Origin: an uncultured Sphingomonadaceae bacterium
Lineage (GTDB): Bacteria; Pseudomonadota; Alphaproteobacteria; Sphingomonadales; Sphingomonadaceae
Assembly (NCBI GenBank): GCA_913060895.1
Contig: CAJXSN010000010.1
Span: forward strand, 30,908-94,907
Length of the DNA: 64,000 nt
Reading direction: 5' to 3'
Position 1 is the stretch's first letter, and every line of letters begins with the position of its first letter. The notes beneath the pieces are model-generated. The model did no database searches. It saw only the letters and a list, made by a program, of their open reading frames with translations, and was not told where the DNA came from. This document shows, in pieces, positions 8,567 through 17,353 of this stretch. The translations under genes and the position numbers were made by a program.

Positions 8567-9367
8567 ATGGAACCTTTTTTAAAAATAAAGCGCGATGACG
8601 CTGTCGTTATAGCCAGCCTCAATCGTCCCGAAACCCGCAACGCCATTTCCGAAACCGCGCATAGCGAGGAAATCGTCCAGTTCTGCGCCGACATGACGCG
8701 CGACCGCAGCGTGCGGGCGATCGTGCTGACCGGCGAAGGCAGCGCATTCTGCGCAGGCGGCAATGTGAAGGATATGGCGAACAAGGAAGGTATGTTTGCC
8801 GGCAGCCCCTACGAAATTCGCAACCGCTATCGCACCGGCATCCAGTTGATCCCCACCGCGCTGTACGAACTGGAAGTGCCGGTGGTGGCCGCTGTGAACG
8901 GGCCGGCCATCGGTGCCGGGCTCGATCTTGCCTGCATGGCCGATATCCGAATCGGCAGCGAGAAAGCGATCTTTGGCGAAACGTTCGTGAAACTGGGCAT
9001 CATCCCCGGCGACGGCGGCGCATGGTTGCTGCCCCGCATCATCGGCATGGCGCGCGCCACGCAAATGACCCTGACCGGCGAAATCATCGATGCGGCGAAG
9101 GCGCTCGAGTTCGGGCTGATCAGCGAATCCGTGCCGCAGGACCAATGCCTGTCCCGTGCCATCGAAGTGGCAGGTGCCATCGCGGTCAATCCCGGCCATT
9201 CCACCCGCATGGCCAAACGGCTGCTGCGCGAAGGGCAGGACATGAAGCTGGGCCCGCTGCTGGAACTGTCCGCCGCCTATCAGGCGCTGGCGCATCATAC
9301 ACAGGATCATCACGAAGCAGTCGATGCTTTTGTCGGCAAGCGCGACCCGGACTTTCAGGACCGCTGA
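8567..9367 (+). CDS. Enoyl-CoA hydratase/isomerase (crotonase family)
   Basis: The 266-residue crotonase has oxyanion-hole motifs GSAFCAGGNVKDM (about 65-77) and NGPAIGAGLDLACMADIR, then GETFVKLGIIPGDGG. The Glu of GETF sits near the expected catalytic position. Predicted to hydrate or isomerise enoyl-CoA in beta-oxidation. It is divergent from the acyl-CoA dehydrogenase (67-base gap) and is followed 101 bases later by a second crotonase on the same strand. Substrate unknown. Confidence 0.88.
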   Translation: MEPFLKIKRDDAVVIASLNRPETRNAISETAHSEEIVQFCADMTRDRSVRAIVLTGEGSAFCAGGNVKDMANKEGMFAGSPYEIRNRYRTGIQLIPTALYELEVPVVAAVNGPAIGAGLDLACMADIRIGSEKAIFGETFVKLGIIPGDGGAWLLPRIIGMARATQMTLTGEIIDAAKALEFGLISESVPQDQCLSRAIEVAGAIAVNPGHSTRMAKRLLREGQDMKLGPLLELSAAYQALAHHTQDHHEAVDAFVGKRDPDFQDR

Positions 9368-9468
9368 CGTTTCGAAAACACCTGCCACGGCAGGCTGCAC
9401 AATCGACGGGTCGACGGGCGCACCATGTGCTGCCAGTAATGCCCGCCATATCATTCAGGGAGCAAACG

Positions 9469-10251
9469 ATGTCGTACGAAACCATTCGCGCAGAACGGGA
9501 AGGCAATGTCCTCAAAATTACCCTCAACCGGCCCGACCGGCTGAATGCCTGCCCGCCCGAAATGGCGGACGAGATTTTCGCTGCTGCCCGCGATTTGGAT
9601 GGCGCGCGCGCGGTGCTGATTTCCGGCGAGGGGCGGGCCTTCTGCTCCGGTGCCGATCTGGCGGCGCAGTCCGACAGTGCGATCACTGGCGGCGCACGGT
9701 CCTACACGGTCCTGCAGTCGCATTTTAATCCGATGATCCAGATGCTGGCCAATTTGCCCGTGCCGGTCATCGCTGCTGTTGGCGGCCCGGCGGCCGGTGT
9801 GGGCTGCTCCCTTGCGCTGGCATCCGATTTCGTCATTGCCGGCAAAAGCGGGTATTTCCTGCAGGCCTTCGTGAATATCGGTCTGGTGCCCGATGGCGGT
9901 TCCAGCTGGATGCTCCCGCGTCTGGTCGGGCTGGCGCAGGCCACCCGCATGATGATGCTGGGAGAGCGGATTCATGGCGAGGAAGCCGAACGCATCGGCC
10001 TGATCTACAAATGCGTTGAAGACGACGCGCTGATGCAGGAGGCAGAGGCACTGGCGCAGAAACTTGCGAACGGGCCGACTGTGGCGCTGGGCCAGATGAA
10101 GCAGACATTGCGTAAAGGACTGGAAAGCGGTTTCAGCTCGACATTGCTCGCAGAAGCGGAAGGCCAGCGCGTGGCGGGCGGCAGTCATGATGCCGCGATC
10201 GGCGCGGCGGCTTTCCTGAAGAAGCAGAAAGCCGAATTCACCGGAAGCTAG
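9469..10251 (+). CDS. Enoyl-CoA hydratase-related protein (crotonase family)
   Basis: The 260-residue crotonase has the motifs GRAFCSGADLAAQ and GGPAAGVGCSLALASDF, then FVNIGLVPDGG. The Asp of LVPDGG is the position often seen in isomerase-type members, so an enoyl-CoA isomerase or hydratase role is likely. Start ATG 9469 is chosen because AGGGAG lies six bases upstream; the reading frame extends further upstream, but only through the tail of the previous crotonase. It is third in a run of plus-strand acyl-CoA genes and is followed by a hairpin and a flavin reductase. Confidence 0.88.
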   Translation: MSYETIRAEREGNVLKITLNRPDRLNACPPEMADEIFAAARDLDGARAVLISGEGRAFCSGADLAAQSDSAITGGARSYTVLQSHFNPMIQMLANLPVPVIAAVGGPAAGVGCSLALASDFVIAGKSGYFLQAFVNIGLVPDGGSSWMLPRLVGLAQATRMMMLGERIHGEEAERIGLIYKCVEDDALMQEAEALAQKLANGPTVALGQMKQTLRKGLESGFSSTLLAEAEGQRVAGGSHDAAIGAAAFLKKQKAEFTGS

Positions 10252-10296
10252 CCCGTCAGGATGGACCGGCCTTCGGTGGAATGCCCGACCTGCTAT

Positions 10297-10319
10297 GTGC
10301 GCGATGAAGCAGCGCGCAC
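10297..10319 (+). repeat. Hairpin between crotonase and flavin reductase genes
   Basis: GTGCGCG (10297-10303) and CGCGCAC (10313-10319) form a perfect 7-bp stem with a 9-base loop. There is no U-tract; it may be an attenuator or a weak terminator. Confidence 0.35.
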
Positions 10320-10358
10320 GGGCGATTGCGCATTGAACCGTGTTCCACCCGCGCATAG

Positions 10359-11054
10359 ATGTGCCAAGTGACCAGCACCCCTTCCCCACCCAGCGCGATG
10401 GACGTCGATCACCAGCAGTCCTTCAGGCAGGCGCTGGGATCGTTTGCGACCGGCGTGACGATTGCCACCACACTGGACGATCAGGGCAATCCCGTGGGTG
10501 TCACCGCCAGCAGCTTCAATTCCGTCAGCCTCGATCCGCCGCTGGTGCTATGGTCGCTGGCAAAGGACAGCAATTCTCGCGCGGCCTTTGCCGATAGCGG
10601 GCATTTCGCGGTGCATGTTCTGGCCGCCAGCCAGGAAGCGCTGTCGAACCGCTTCGCCAAGACGGGCGAGGACAAGTTCGGCGGAATGGACTGGGATCGC
10701 GGCAAGCTGGGATCACCCGTATTTGCCGAACACGCCGCTTTGTTCGAATGCGCTACCCGCCACCAGTATGACGGCGGAGACCACATTATCATCGTCGGCG
10801 AAGTGGTCGATTTCGAAGCCCGCGACGAAGCGCCCCTGCTGTTTCATGGCGGCCGCTATGCCGATCATCGGCCACGCGGCAGTGCGGGCGATGCAGACGA
10901 CGTAAACAACCGGACAGGGGCGCAGCGTCTGGCGCTGGCGGCCGCAACGCTGGAACAGGCGCTGGCCGCTTCGAACAGCCCGGAACTGCCGGCAGACGAT
11001 ATAGATGCGATGCGGCGCGTCATTGCGCATTTGCAGGACAGCGCCTCCGGCTGA
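10359..11054 (+). CDS. Flavin reductase domain protein (HpaC/DIM6-like)
   Basis: Predicted NAD(P)H:FMN reductase-like protein that binds flavin and often supplies reduced flavin to a monooxygenase. The 231-residue protein has the family core: ALGSFATGVTIATT near residue 25, GVTASSFNSVSLDPPLVLWSL, and GDHIIIVGEVVDFE. The C-terminal region of about 50 residues after HGGRY is less conserved. No ribosome site decides the start: ATG 10359 is used, but ATG 10398 (MDVDHQ) would begin just before the conserved domain and is also plausible. No partner monooxygenase is adjacent. It ends the plus-strand run; the 202 bases after it contain only a small GGCGC/GCGCC hairpin near 11108-11122. Confidence 0.8.
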   Translation: MCQVTSTPSPPSAMDVDHQQSFRQALGSFATGVTIATTLDDQGNPVGVTASSFNSVSLDPPLVLWSLAKDSNSRAAFADSGHFAVHVLAASQEALSNRFAKTGEDKFGGMDWDRGKLGSPVFAEHAALFECATRHQYDGGDHIIIVGEVVDFEARDEAPLLFHGGRYADHRPRGSAGDADDVNNRTGAQRLALAAATLEQALAASNSPELPADDIDAMRRVIAHLQDSASG

Positions 11055-11256
11055 TCCGTGGCGGTTCAGGGCCGGACAGCCTGACTGCCCGTTGCGTGCT
11101 GGAAAACGGCGCCCTCAGCGCCCCGCAGACAGGGCAGGTTCCCTCTGGCTTTACCCTTGGCCGCCATGCTGCCTGCTAAGTCCAGCCGCCGCTATCAGCC
11201 GCCGCTCCTAACCACACGTGTGGCAATATGCTTGGCGGGGCAGCCCCGCATCGAAG

Positions 11257-11385
11257 TCAGGGGTTCAGCCAACTGCGCAGTATCCATGCGACAATACCCA
11301 GCACGCCTACACTCATGGCCCAGATCGCAGCCATCCATGCCAGACGCCGCCAGAGGGGCGCGGCGGGTTCGGTAGAACCGCCCAT
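11257..11385 (-). CDS. DUF2474 small membrane protein of the bd-type oxidase
   Basis: The 42-residue protein has one hydrophobic helix (about residues 15-35) preceded by PLWRRLAWM, the typical look of DUF2474 proteins that accompany cyanide-insensitive bd oxidases, analogous to CydX. Its ATG overlaps the cydB-type stop by one base (TAATG), so the two are translationally coupled. It is probably an accessory subunit that stabilises the complex. It is short enough to be missed by gene finders. Confidence 0.8.
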   Translation of the reverse strand: MGGSTEPAAPLWRRLAWMAAIWAMSVGVLGIVAWILRSWLNP

Positions 11386-12380
11386 TAATGATACCCCTCG
11401 TCGCCCACCTTCCCCCGGAACACCCAATAGGCCCATGCGGTATAGGCCAAGATCAGGGGCATGGTGATTGCAACGCCCACCAGCATGAAAATCTGGCTGC
11501 GCTCGGGCGCGGCCGCATCCCACAGCGTGAGGCCGGGCGGCACGACATAGGGCCACATGGTAATCCCCAGACCGGCCATGCCGAAAAAGAACAAAGCCAG
11601 CGCCAGCCAAAACGGTTTGCTGTGCCGTTCCGTCTTGAGCGACCGGATCAGCAGCAGCGCGGTTATCCCCGTCAGCACCGGGACCGGCGCGGCGAAATAG
11701 ATTTCCGGCGCAGTCAGCCATTTGGCGGCATAATCGTCATTCAGCAGCAGATTATAGAGGCTGACCGCGCCCATTAGTGCAAATGTCGCCCACGCAGCGC
11801 GCTTTGCCAGCTTTCGCGCGTGGTTCTGGCTGGGCCCTTCCAGCTTCCACACCAGCCACGTTGCGCCCAGCAGAGCGTAGCCTGCAACCGTCCCCAGCCC
11901 CGTCAGCAAGGTATAGGGTGTGAACCAGTCAAACCAGCTGCCGGAATAGGCGCGGCCGGTGATTTCAATGCCCTGTAGCAATGCACCCAGTGTCATCCCC
12001 TGTGCCATCGCAGCAACGAAAGATCCACCCGTGAAGGCCATATCCCAGAATTGCCGGTGGGCCGGATCGCGCCAGCGATATTCGAAAGCCACACCGCGAA
12101 AGACAAGGCCCAGCAGCATGGCAATAATCAGCGGATAGGTTGCCGGAAGGATTACGGCATAGGCCAGCGGGAAGGCCGCGAACAATCCGCCGCCGCCCAG
12201 CACCAGCCAGGTTTCATTGCCATCCCAGACAGGGGCGATGGAATTCATCGCCCGGTCCCGCTCGGGCCCTGCATCGAATGTGGGGAACAGGATGCCGATG
12301 CCCAGATCGAACCCGTCCATCACAACATAGGCAAACACCGCAAAGGCGATGATGAAGCCCCAGATAACGGTAAGGTCCAT
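11385..12380 (-). CDS. cioB: Cytochrome bd-type (cyanide-insensitive) quinol oxidase subunit II
   Basis: The 331-residue, strongly hydrophobic subunit II of a bd-family terminal oxidase forms the membrane complex with subunit I. The N-terminal segment, with MDGFDLGIG and [12 protein letters not shown], is characteristic of CydB/CioB, and several further transmembrane helices follow. ATG 12380 overlaps the stop of the subunit I gene (TGATG); an in-frame GTG immediately precedes it. It transfers no protons by pumping; the complex reduces oxygen to water with quinol. The gene symbol rests on the CIO-type subunit I and the DUF2474 partner. Confidence 0.92.
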   Translation of the reverse strand: MDLTVIWGFIIAFAVFAYVVMDGFDLGIGILFPTFDAGPERDRAMNSIAPVWDGNETWLVLGGGGLFAAFPLAYAVILPATYPLIIAMLLGLVFRGVAFEYRWRDPAHRQFWDMAFTGGSFVAAMAQGMTLGALLQGIEITGRAYSGSWFDWFTPYTLLTGLGTVAGYALLGATWLVWKLEGPSQNHARKLAKRAAWATFALMGAVSLYNLLLNDDYAAKWLTAPEIYFAAPVPVLTGITALLLIRSLKTERHSKPFWLALALFFFGMAGLGITMWPYVVPPGLTLWDAAAPERSQIFMLVGVAITMPLILAYTAWAYWVFRGKVGDEGYH

Positions 12381-13822
12381 CACACTTCCTCCTTGCCAGA
12401 GGGAAGGCGCCCCGAATGGCCCGGGTTCTGCGTGGGGCCGGGCGTAATCCCCGCCGTGCGGATCGGGGCACCATCGCCCTCTTTCACACCTGTTTCATCG
12501 ATATGCGGGGTGTGTCCCATCAATCGCAGGATATACCACACGCCGATGCCGAAGACCGCGAAATAGACAATGACAAAAGCCACCAGCGAAGCAGCCACGG
12601 CCGGCGCATCGAGCGGCGAGGCTGCCTCTGATGTGCGCATCAGATTATAAACGACATAGGGTTGCCGGCCCACCTCGGTCGTGATCCAGCCGGCCAGAAC
12701 CGCAATAAAACCGGACGGCCCCATGACCAGAGCAGCACGGTGCAGCCACGGCCATTCATACAGCGATTTGCGCCACCGCGCGAACACGCTCCACAGGCCG
12801 ATGCCCATCATGGCAAAGCCCAGCCCGACCATGATGCGGAACGACCAGAACACGACGCCGACGGGCGGTTCTTCGCTGTCGGGGATGGTGTCCAGCCCGG
12901 CCATCGGTGCATCCAGATCGTGCTTCAATATCAGCGAAGACAGTTTGGGAACTTCGATCTTGTAATCGACCCGCTTTTCCTCGCTGTTCGGGATGCCGAA
13001 CAGTATCAGCGGCGCGCCGTCCGGATGGCTGTCGAAATGTCCTTCCATCGCCATCACTTTTTGCGGCTGATGCTCTAGCGTGTTGAGCCCGTGCAAGTCG
13101 CCTGCGACGATCTGTATCGGGGCGACGATGGCCGCCATCCACATCGCCATAGAGAACATTTTGCGTGCGTGCGGGTTGCTACGATCTTTCAGCAGATGCC
13201 ACGCACCCACCCCGCCAACCACGAAAGCGGTCGTCAGATACGCGGCGTTGACGGTGTGAAACAGCCTGTAGGGAAAGCTGGGGCTGAACACGATGTCGAA
13301 CCAGCTCGGCCCCGGCATGAACTGCCCGTTGGCACCCATTTCGAAGCCCACCGGCGTGTGCATCCAGCTGTTGACTGACAAGATCCATGTGGCGGACATC
13401 AACGTGCCGAACGCCACCATCAGGGTCGCCACGAAATGCAGTTTCTTGCCCACGCGCTCCATGCCGAACAGCATGACCCCCAGAAAGCCTGCCTCCAGAA
13501 AGAAAGCCGTCAGCACTTCGTATGCCATTAACGGGCCGAGTATCGGCCCCGTCCGGTCGGAGAAGACCGACCAGTTGGTGCCGAACTGGTAACTCATCAC
13601 GATGCCGGAAACGACACCCATCGCAAAAGCGATCGCGAAGATTTTGAGCCAGTATTTGAACAGGTCGAGATAGAGCTGCTTGCCCGTCTTCAGCCATAGC
13701 CCTTCGAGAACCGCCAGATAACTTGCCAGCCCGATGGAGAAGGCCGGGAAGATGAAATGGAAACTCACCGTAAAGGCGAATTGTATCCGAGCGAGCAACA
13801 GAGCGTCGAAGTAATCGAACAT
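12380..13822 (-). CDS. cioA: Cytochrome bd-type (cyanide-insensitive) quinol oxidase subunit I
   Basis: The 480-residue subunit I carries the haems and quinol site. Visible features are the N-terminal His-bearing helix (SFHFIFPAFS), GVVSGIVMSYQFG, FLEAGFLGVMLFG, FHTVNAAY and a short Q-loop (GDLHGLNTLEHQPQK). The short loop and absence of the long Q-loop insert place it with CIO-type enzymes rather than E. coli cytochrome bd. It would work in the inner membrane as a high-affinity or inhibitor-resistant oxidase. It is first of a three-gene minus-strand operon; a terminator-like hairpin separates it from proA upstream. I saw no convincing FNR box in the short promoter gap. Confidence 0.93.
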   Translation of the reverse strand: MFDYFDALLLARIQFAFTVSFHFIFPAFSIGLASYLAVLEGLWLKTGKQLYLDLFKYWLKIFAIAFAMGVVSGIVMSYQFGTNWSVFSDRTGPILGPLMAYEVLTAFFLEAGFLGVMLFGMERVGKKLHFVATLMVAFGTLMSATWILSVNSWMHTPVGFEMGANGQFMPGPSWFDIVFSPSFPYRLFHTVNAAYLTTAFVVGGVGAWHLLKDRSNPHARKMFSMAMWMAAIVAPIQIVAGDLHGLNTLEHQPQKVMAMEGHFDSHPDGAPLILFGIPNSEEKRVDYKIEVPKLSSLILKHDLDAPMAGLDTIPDSEEPPVGVVFWSFRIMVGLGFAMMGIGLWSVFARWRKSLYEWPWLHRAALVMGPSGFIAVLAGWITTEVGRQPYVVYNLMRTSEAASPLDAPAVAASLVAFVIVYFAVFGIGVWYILRLMGHTPHIDETGVKEGDGAPIRTAGITPGPTQNPGHSGRLPSGKEEV

Positions 13823-13891
13823 GCCGCCTCTTAGGCCACTGGCGCATCAAGTTCGATTGCAAACGCTGCAACACACATGGACATTCAGACA

Positions 13892-13931
13892 TTTGAACAC
13901 GTCCGCCGGGCGTTCCAGCGGACGATTCAAA
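13892..13931 (-). terminator. Putative proA terminator (nested inverted repeat)
   Basis: CGTCCGC (13900-13906) pairs with GCGGACG (13918-13924), and outer arms TTTGAA (13892-13897) pair with TTCAAA (13926-13931). It lies just downstream of proA and upstream of the oxidase operon on the same strand. There is no long U-tract. Confidence 0.5.
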
Positions 13932-13951
13932 CAGATTGCCCTCAGTCTGTT

Positions 13952-15214
13952 CTAAGGCCGGGTCTGGCCATCACCCAGAACGAGATATTTGAAGCTCGTC
14001 AACTGTTCCAGACCGACGGGACCGCGCGCGTGCATCTTGCCAGTCGCAATGCCGATCTCCGCGCCCATGCCGAATTCTCCGCCATCGGAAAACTGGGTGG
14101 AGACGTTGTGCATCACGACTGCGCTGTCGATAGAATTCAGGAAGACGCGGGCGGCCTCTGCCTGTTCGGTGATGATTGCATCGGTATGGCCGGACGAATG
14201 CTGCGCCACGAAATCGATCCCTTCATCAAGGCCCGGCACCACTTTGATCGAAGCCACAGCGTCAAGGAATTCCGTATCGAAATCCTCCTCACTCGCGGGC
14301 TTCACCCGGCTGTCTATCGCTACCGAAGCTTCATCTCCGCGAAATTCGCAATCGGGCATGGCGTCCAGTATCATTGGAATCGTGCGCTCTGCCACGGCCT
14401 GGTCGATAACAATGCTCTCTGTGGCGCCGCACACGCCGGTACGGCGCAGCTTCGCGTTACGGACGATGGCCACGGCCTTGTCCAGATCGGCATCTTCATG
14501 AATGTAGCTGTGGCAGTTTCCATCCAGATGCAGCAGCGTAGGCACCTTGGCCTGATCACGCACCAGTTCCACCAATCCCCGTCCGCCGCGCGGTATCACG
14601 AGATCGACCGTATCGACCGCGCGCAGCAGTTCGGCCACCGCTTCGCGGGCTGTCGTCCGGACTGTCTGGACAGCATCTTCGGGCAGACCCGCCTTCTTCA
14701 ATCCTGCCTGCATACAGGCGACGATTGCGCGTGTGGACCGGCGGCTTTCGGAACCGCCGCGCAGGATCACGGCATTGCCGGATTTGAGGCACAGGGCACT
14801 GGCATCCGCGCCGACATTCGGGCGGGATTCGTAAATCATCCCGATCACGCCGATGGGTACGGCAACCCGTTCGATCTTCAGGCCATTGGGCCGATCGAAT
14901 GTTGCCAGCCTGCGCCCGACCGGATCGGGCAGCTCGGCAATCTGGTCCAGCGCATCCGCCATCCCGGCAATCCGATCTTCATCCAGCATCAGGCGGTCGA
15001 TGAACGATTCAGGCTTGGAACCGCGCACGCTTTCCACGTCCTGTGCATTCGCCTCGATAATGTCCGATGCCGCATTGCGCAGCGCATTGGCCGCTTCGCG
15101 CAGGGCCTCGTTCTTCTGTTCGGTGGTCGCACCCAGAAGTTCCCGCGATGCCTGCCGGGCGCGCTGGCCCAGTTGCGTGATGTGGATTTTCGGATCGAGT
15201 TTTTCGTCGGTCAT
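13952..15214 (-). CDS. proA: Glutamate-5-semialdehyde dehydrogenase (gamma-glutamyl phosphate reductase)
   Basis: Second step of proline synthesis: NADPH-dependent reduction of gamma-glutamyl phosphate to glutamate-5-semialdehyde in the cytoplasm. The 420-residue length matches ProA. Diagnostic stretches are [26 protein letters not shown], and the active-site Cys region TGVCGATES followed by [22 protein letters not shown] 15214 is chosen for its AGGA ribosome site six bases upstream; the in-frame TTG/ATG region up to 15262 adds a non-family N-terminus. The partner enzyme ProB is encoded divergently, 388 bases away, instead of in the more usual co-directional order. Confidence 0.95.
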   Translation of the reverse strand: MTDEKLDPKIHITQLGQRARQASRELLGATTEQKNEALREAANALRNAASDIIEANAQDVESVRGSKPESFIDRLMLDEDRIAGMADALDQIAELPDPVGRRLATFDRPNGLKIERVAVPIGVIGMIYESRPNVGADASALCLKSGNAVILRGGSESRRSTRAIVACMQAGLKKAGLPEDAVQTVRTTAREAVAELLRAVDTVDLVIPRGGRGLVELVRDQAKVPTLLHLDGNCHSYIHEDADLDKAVAIVRNAKLRRTGVCGATESIVIDQAVAERTIPMILDAMPDCEFRGDEASVAIDSRVKPASEEDFDTEFLDAVASIKVVPGLDEGIDFVAQHSSGHTDAIITEQAEAARVFLNSIDSAVVMHNVSTQFSDGGEFGMGAEIGIATGKMHARGPVGLEQLTSFKYLVLGDGQTRP

Positions 15215-15308
15215 AATGCTTCCTGCTGTTATCTTGCGTGCTGCTGTCCGCGTAAATGTCACGGGCCAGGCCAGCCTTCACTAGATGGCCGGCGCCCTGC
15301 CCTAAAAG

Positions 15309-15338
15309 AGGGTGAATATGCCGGATCGGCATAACCCT
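15309..15338. promoter_or_regulatory. Inverted repeat in the proA-proB divergent region
   Basis: TATGCCG (15317-15323) and CGGCATA (15327-15333) are separated by GAT, and AGGGT (15309-15313) pairs with ACCCT (15334-15338) outside. A TATAAT hexamer lies at 15388-15393 in the same gap. It may be an operator for either gene; no known regulator site is recognised. Confidence 0.4.
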
Positions 15339-15492
15339 TCACCCGGCCGTAAAACAACCAGCCAATCATTTTAGAGCATTGTGCTAGTATAATACTCCGG
15401 ATCAGCCCCCCGCCTTAAAACCGGTATTTTCAAAATAAATTAAAACCAGTGTGAAGAAAATAATTAAGCGAGAGTATTCAATTTATATTTCA

Positions 15493-15541
15493 TGCGCTTA
15501 AGCGCAACCGTAGTGAGAGATGTTTTCAAATCACGGTTGCG
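15493..15541 (+). promoter_or_regulatory. Structured 5' leader of proB
   Basis: A perfect 14-bp palindrome (TGCGCTTAAGCGCA, 15493-15506) overlaps a longer hairpin in which CGCAACCGT (15503-15511) pairs with ACGGTTGCG (15533-15541). The two cannot both form as RNA. This lies 60-110 bases before the proB start in an AT-rich gap. Confidence 0.45.
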
Positions 15542-15602
15542 GGACCGCAAATGCCTAATTAAATCGCGTCCCGATACATTCAAGGATGAATTCAGGTTCA
15601 AT

Positions 15603-16742
15603 ATGACAAAAAACAAACGGATCGTTGTCAAACTCGGCTCGGCGCTGATCGCCAATACGGACCGGCTTACACCGCGCTTCGGGTTTATCCAGCGCCTGCT
15701 GGAAGACGTGGCCCGCCTGCGTGACGACGGGTATGATGTGATTATTGCATCCTCGGGTGCGGTCGCCCTGGGCCTCAACACGGTCGGGGCGCGTCCGGAA
15801 ACGGCGGGGCTGAGTGATAAACAGGCCGCCGCAGCGTGCGGGATGCCGTTGCTGCTGAATGCGTACAAACAGGTCGGGCTGGAATTCGGGTTCCAGATTT
15901 CGCAAATTCTGCTCACGCTGGGCGATTTCGAGGATCACCGCAGGTTCCTGAACACCCGCAACACCGTAAACCGCCTGTTACAATCCCGCATCGTGCCCAT
16001 CGTGAACGAAAACGACACGATCACAACCGAGGAAATCCGGGTCGGCGACAATGACCGGCTGGCCGCCAAAATCGCGCAGATGGTGAGCGCAGATCAATTC
16101 ATCATCCTGACCGGGGTGGATGGACTGTATGACCGCGATCCTGCGCTGGAGGGTGCGCAGTTGATCGAGGAAGTCGAAGATGTCGCCGAATATATCGAGG
16201 CGGCGTCCGGCAAAAGCACGCTGGGAACGGGCGGAATGCTGACCAAGCTGCAGGCTGCAAACATGGCGCAGAACGCAGGCTGCACCACCTTTATCGCCAA
16301 TGGTGAGGCTGATTATCCGCTGACATCTGTTCTGAACGGCAGCCGGAAATGCACGAAATGCATCGCCAATCCCGATCCCGTTTCCCTGTGGGATGCCTGG
16401 CTTGCCGACCGGCTCCAGATGGCAGGCAGTTTGGTCATTACGGGAGAAGCGGCCGCTCGCCTGCATCAAGACGATCCGATCGATCGCAATGATGTGCTTT
16501 CCGTAACCGGCGATTTCTCGCGCGGCGATGTGCTGCATATCTATGACGAAAGCGGCACCGAACTGGCGCGCGGACTGTCGGATTTCTCCTCCGAAGAAGC
16601 GCGGGTGATGATCATGAACAAGGATATTCCGGCGCAGCAACTGCTCGGTTACCAGACCCATGCCGAGCTTATCCGCCCGGAAAATCTGGTTACGGTGGAA
16701 AGCAGGCACCTGGCGTGGAGCTCCCCCGCCCATCCTGCCTGA
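15603..16742 (+). CDS. proB: Glutamate 5-kinase with PUA domain
   Basis: ATP-dependent phosphorylation of glutamate, the committed and proline-inhibited step of proline synthesis. The 379-residue protein has an amino-acid kinase domain (KLGSALIAN at the N-terminus, IIASSGAVALG, NENDTI, VDGLYDRDP, LGTGGMLTKLQAA) and a C-terminal PUA domain from about residue 285. ATG 15603 is used because the kinase starts right there; a longer frame to 15492 would include the palindromic leader and is unlikely. It is divergent from proA. A hairpin overlaps its stop codon. Confidence 0.95.
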   Translation: MTKNKRIVVKLGSALIANTDRLTPRFGFIQRLLEDVARLRDDGYDVIIASSGAVALGLNTVGARPETAGLSDKQAAAACGMPLLLNAYKQVGLEFGFQISQILLTLGDFEDHRRFLNTRNTVNRLLQSRIVPIVNENDTITTEEIRVGDNDRLAAKIAQMVSADQFIILTGVDGLYDRDPALEGAQLIEEVEDVAEYIEAASGKSTLGTGGMLTKLQAANMAQNAGCTTFIANGEADYPLTSVLNGSRKCTKCIANPDPVSLWDAWLADRLQMAGSLVITGEAAARLHQDDPIDRNDVLSVTGDFSRGDVLHIYDESGTELARGLSDFSSEEARVMIMNKDIPAQQLLGYQTHAELIRPENLVTVESRHLAWSSPAHPA

Positions 16743-16747
16743 TGGGC
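16728..16747 (+). terminator. Hairpin overlapping the proB stop codon
   Basis: GCCCATC (16728-16734) pairs with GATGGGC (16741-16747) over a 6-base loop, and the TGA stop is inside it. There is no U-tract; a terminator or 3'-end stabiliser is possible. Confidence 0.35.
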
Positions 16748-16794
16748 CCGCCTGACTACAGCTGTTCGGTTCAGCGTGTCACCACGTCCTTTGA

Positions 16795-17262
16795 CATCGG
16801 AGCCAGTTTTGCCAGCAGGCGGTTCTGCGCGGCAAACGGAACATCCGCTTCGCGATCATCTTCATCTCCAATGTCGAAAAGACACTGGCGATGCTTCACA
16901 CCCTGCGGGATCTAGGCGTGCGCATCGCGCTCGATGATTTCGGAACGGGCTATTCCTCGCTCAGCTACCTTCGGTCTTTCCCGTTCGACAAGGTGAAGAT
17001 CGACCGCTCCTTCGTCACCGATCTGGCCAATGGCGGCAACGGCCACGCGATCATTCGCGCCATTACGAGCCTGGCGGATGCGCTGGGCATGGAAACCCTT
17101 GCAGAAGGCGTCGAGGAATTCGACCAGCTCGATATTCTGCGCCGTGAAGGCTGCCGCAATGTACAGGGGTATCTGCTCAGCAGACCTCTCTCTGCCACCA
17201 AGGTCAGGGAATGGATGCACGAGGGCGAAGAGGAAAAGAAATTCCGCGCTGGCGCGTCGTGA
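16795..17262 (+). pseudogene. Remnant of an EAL-domain (c-di-GMP phosphodiesterase) gene
   Basis: The open stretch from about 16855 encodes only the C-terminal half of an EAL domain: VEKTLAMLHTLRDLGV, then DDFGTGYSSL, a KIDRSFV segment and the closing GYLLSRPL region. The N-terminal half of the domain, including the EAL signature and the metal-binding residues before DDFGTG, is absent. An in-frame TGA at 16792 closes the frame upstream. About 123 residues could be translated from ATG 16891, too little for a working phosphodiesterase. I read it as a decayed gene left after a deletion. It sits between proB and a convergent TetR gene. Confidence 0.8.
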
Positions 17263-17353
17263 AGTAGATTATCGTGAGGTAGATCGCATCGTGAAGCCGC
17301 CAGCGGAAATCGCGATCAAGCTCTGGATCAGAACGTCACGGTAAAGGAAATTT

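Noticed and set aside
8579..9454. A 291-codon open frame antisense to the first crotonase
   Set aside because: Shadow frame of the crotonase; no ribosome site or family.
11055..11256. A possible riboswitch between the flavin reductase and DUF2474 genes
   Set aside because: I compared it by eye with cobalamin, FMN and SAM elements and found no conserved core; only a small GGCGC/GCGCC hairpin is seen.
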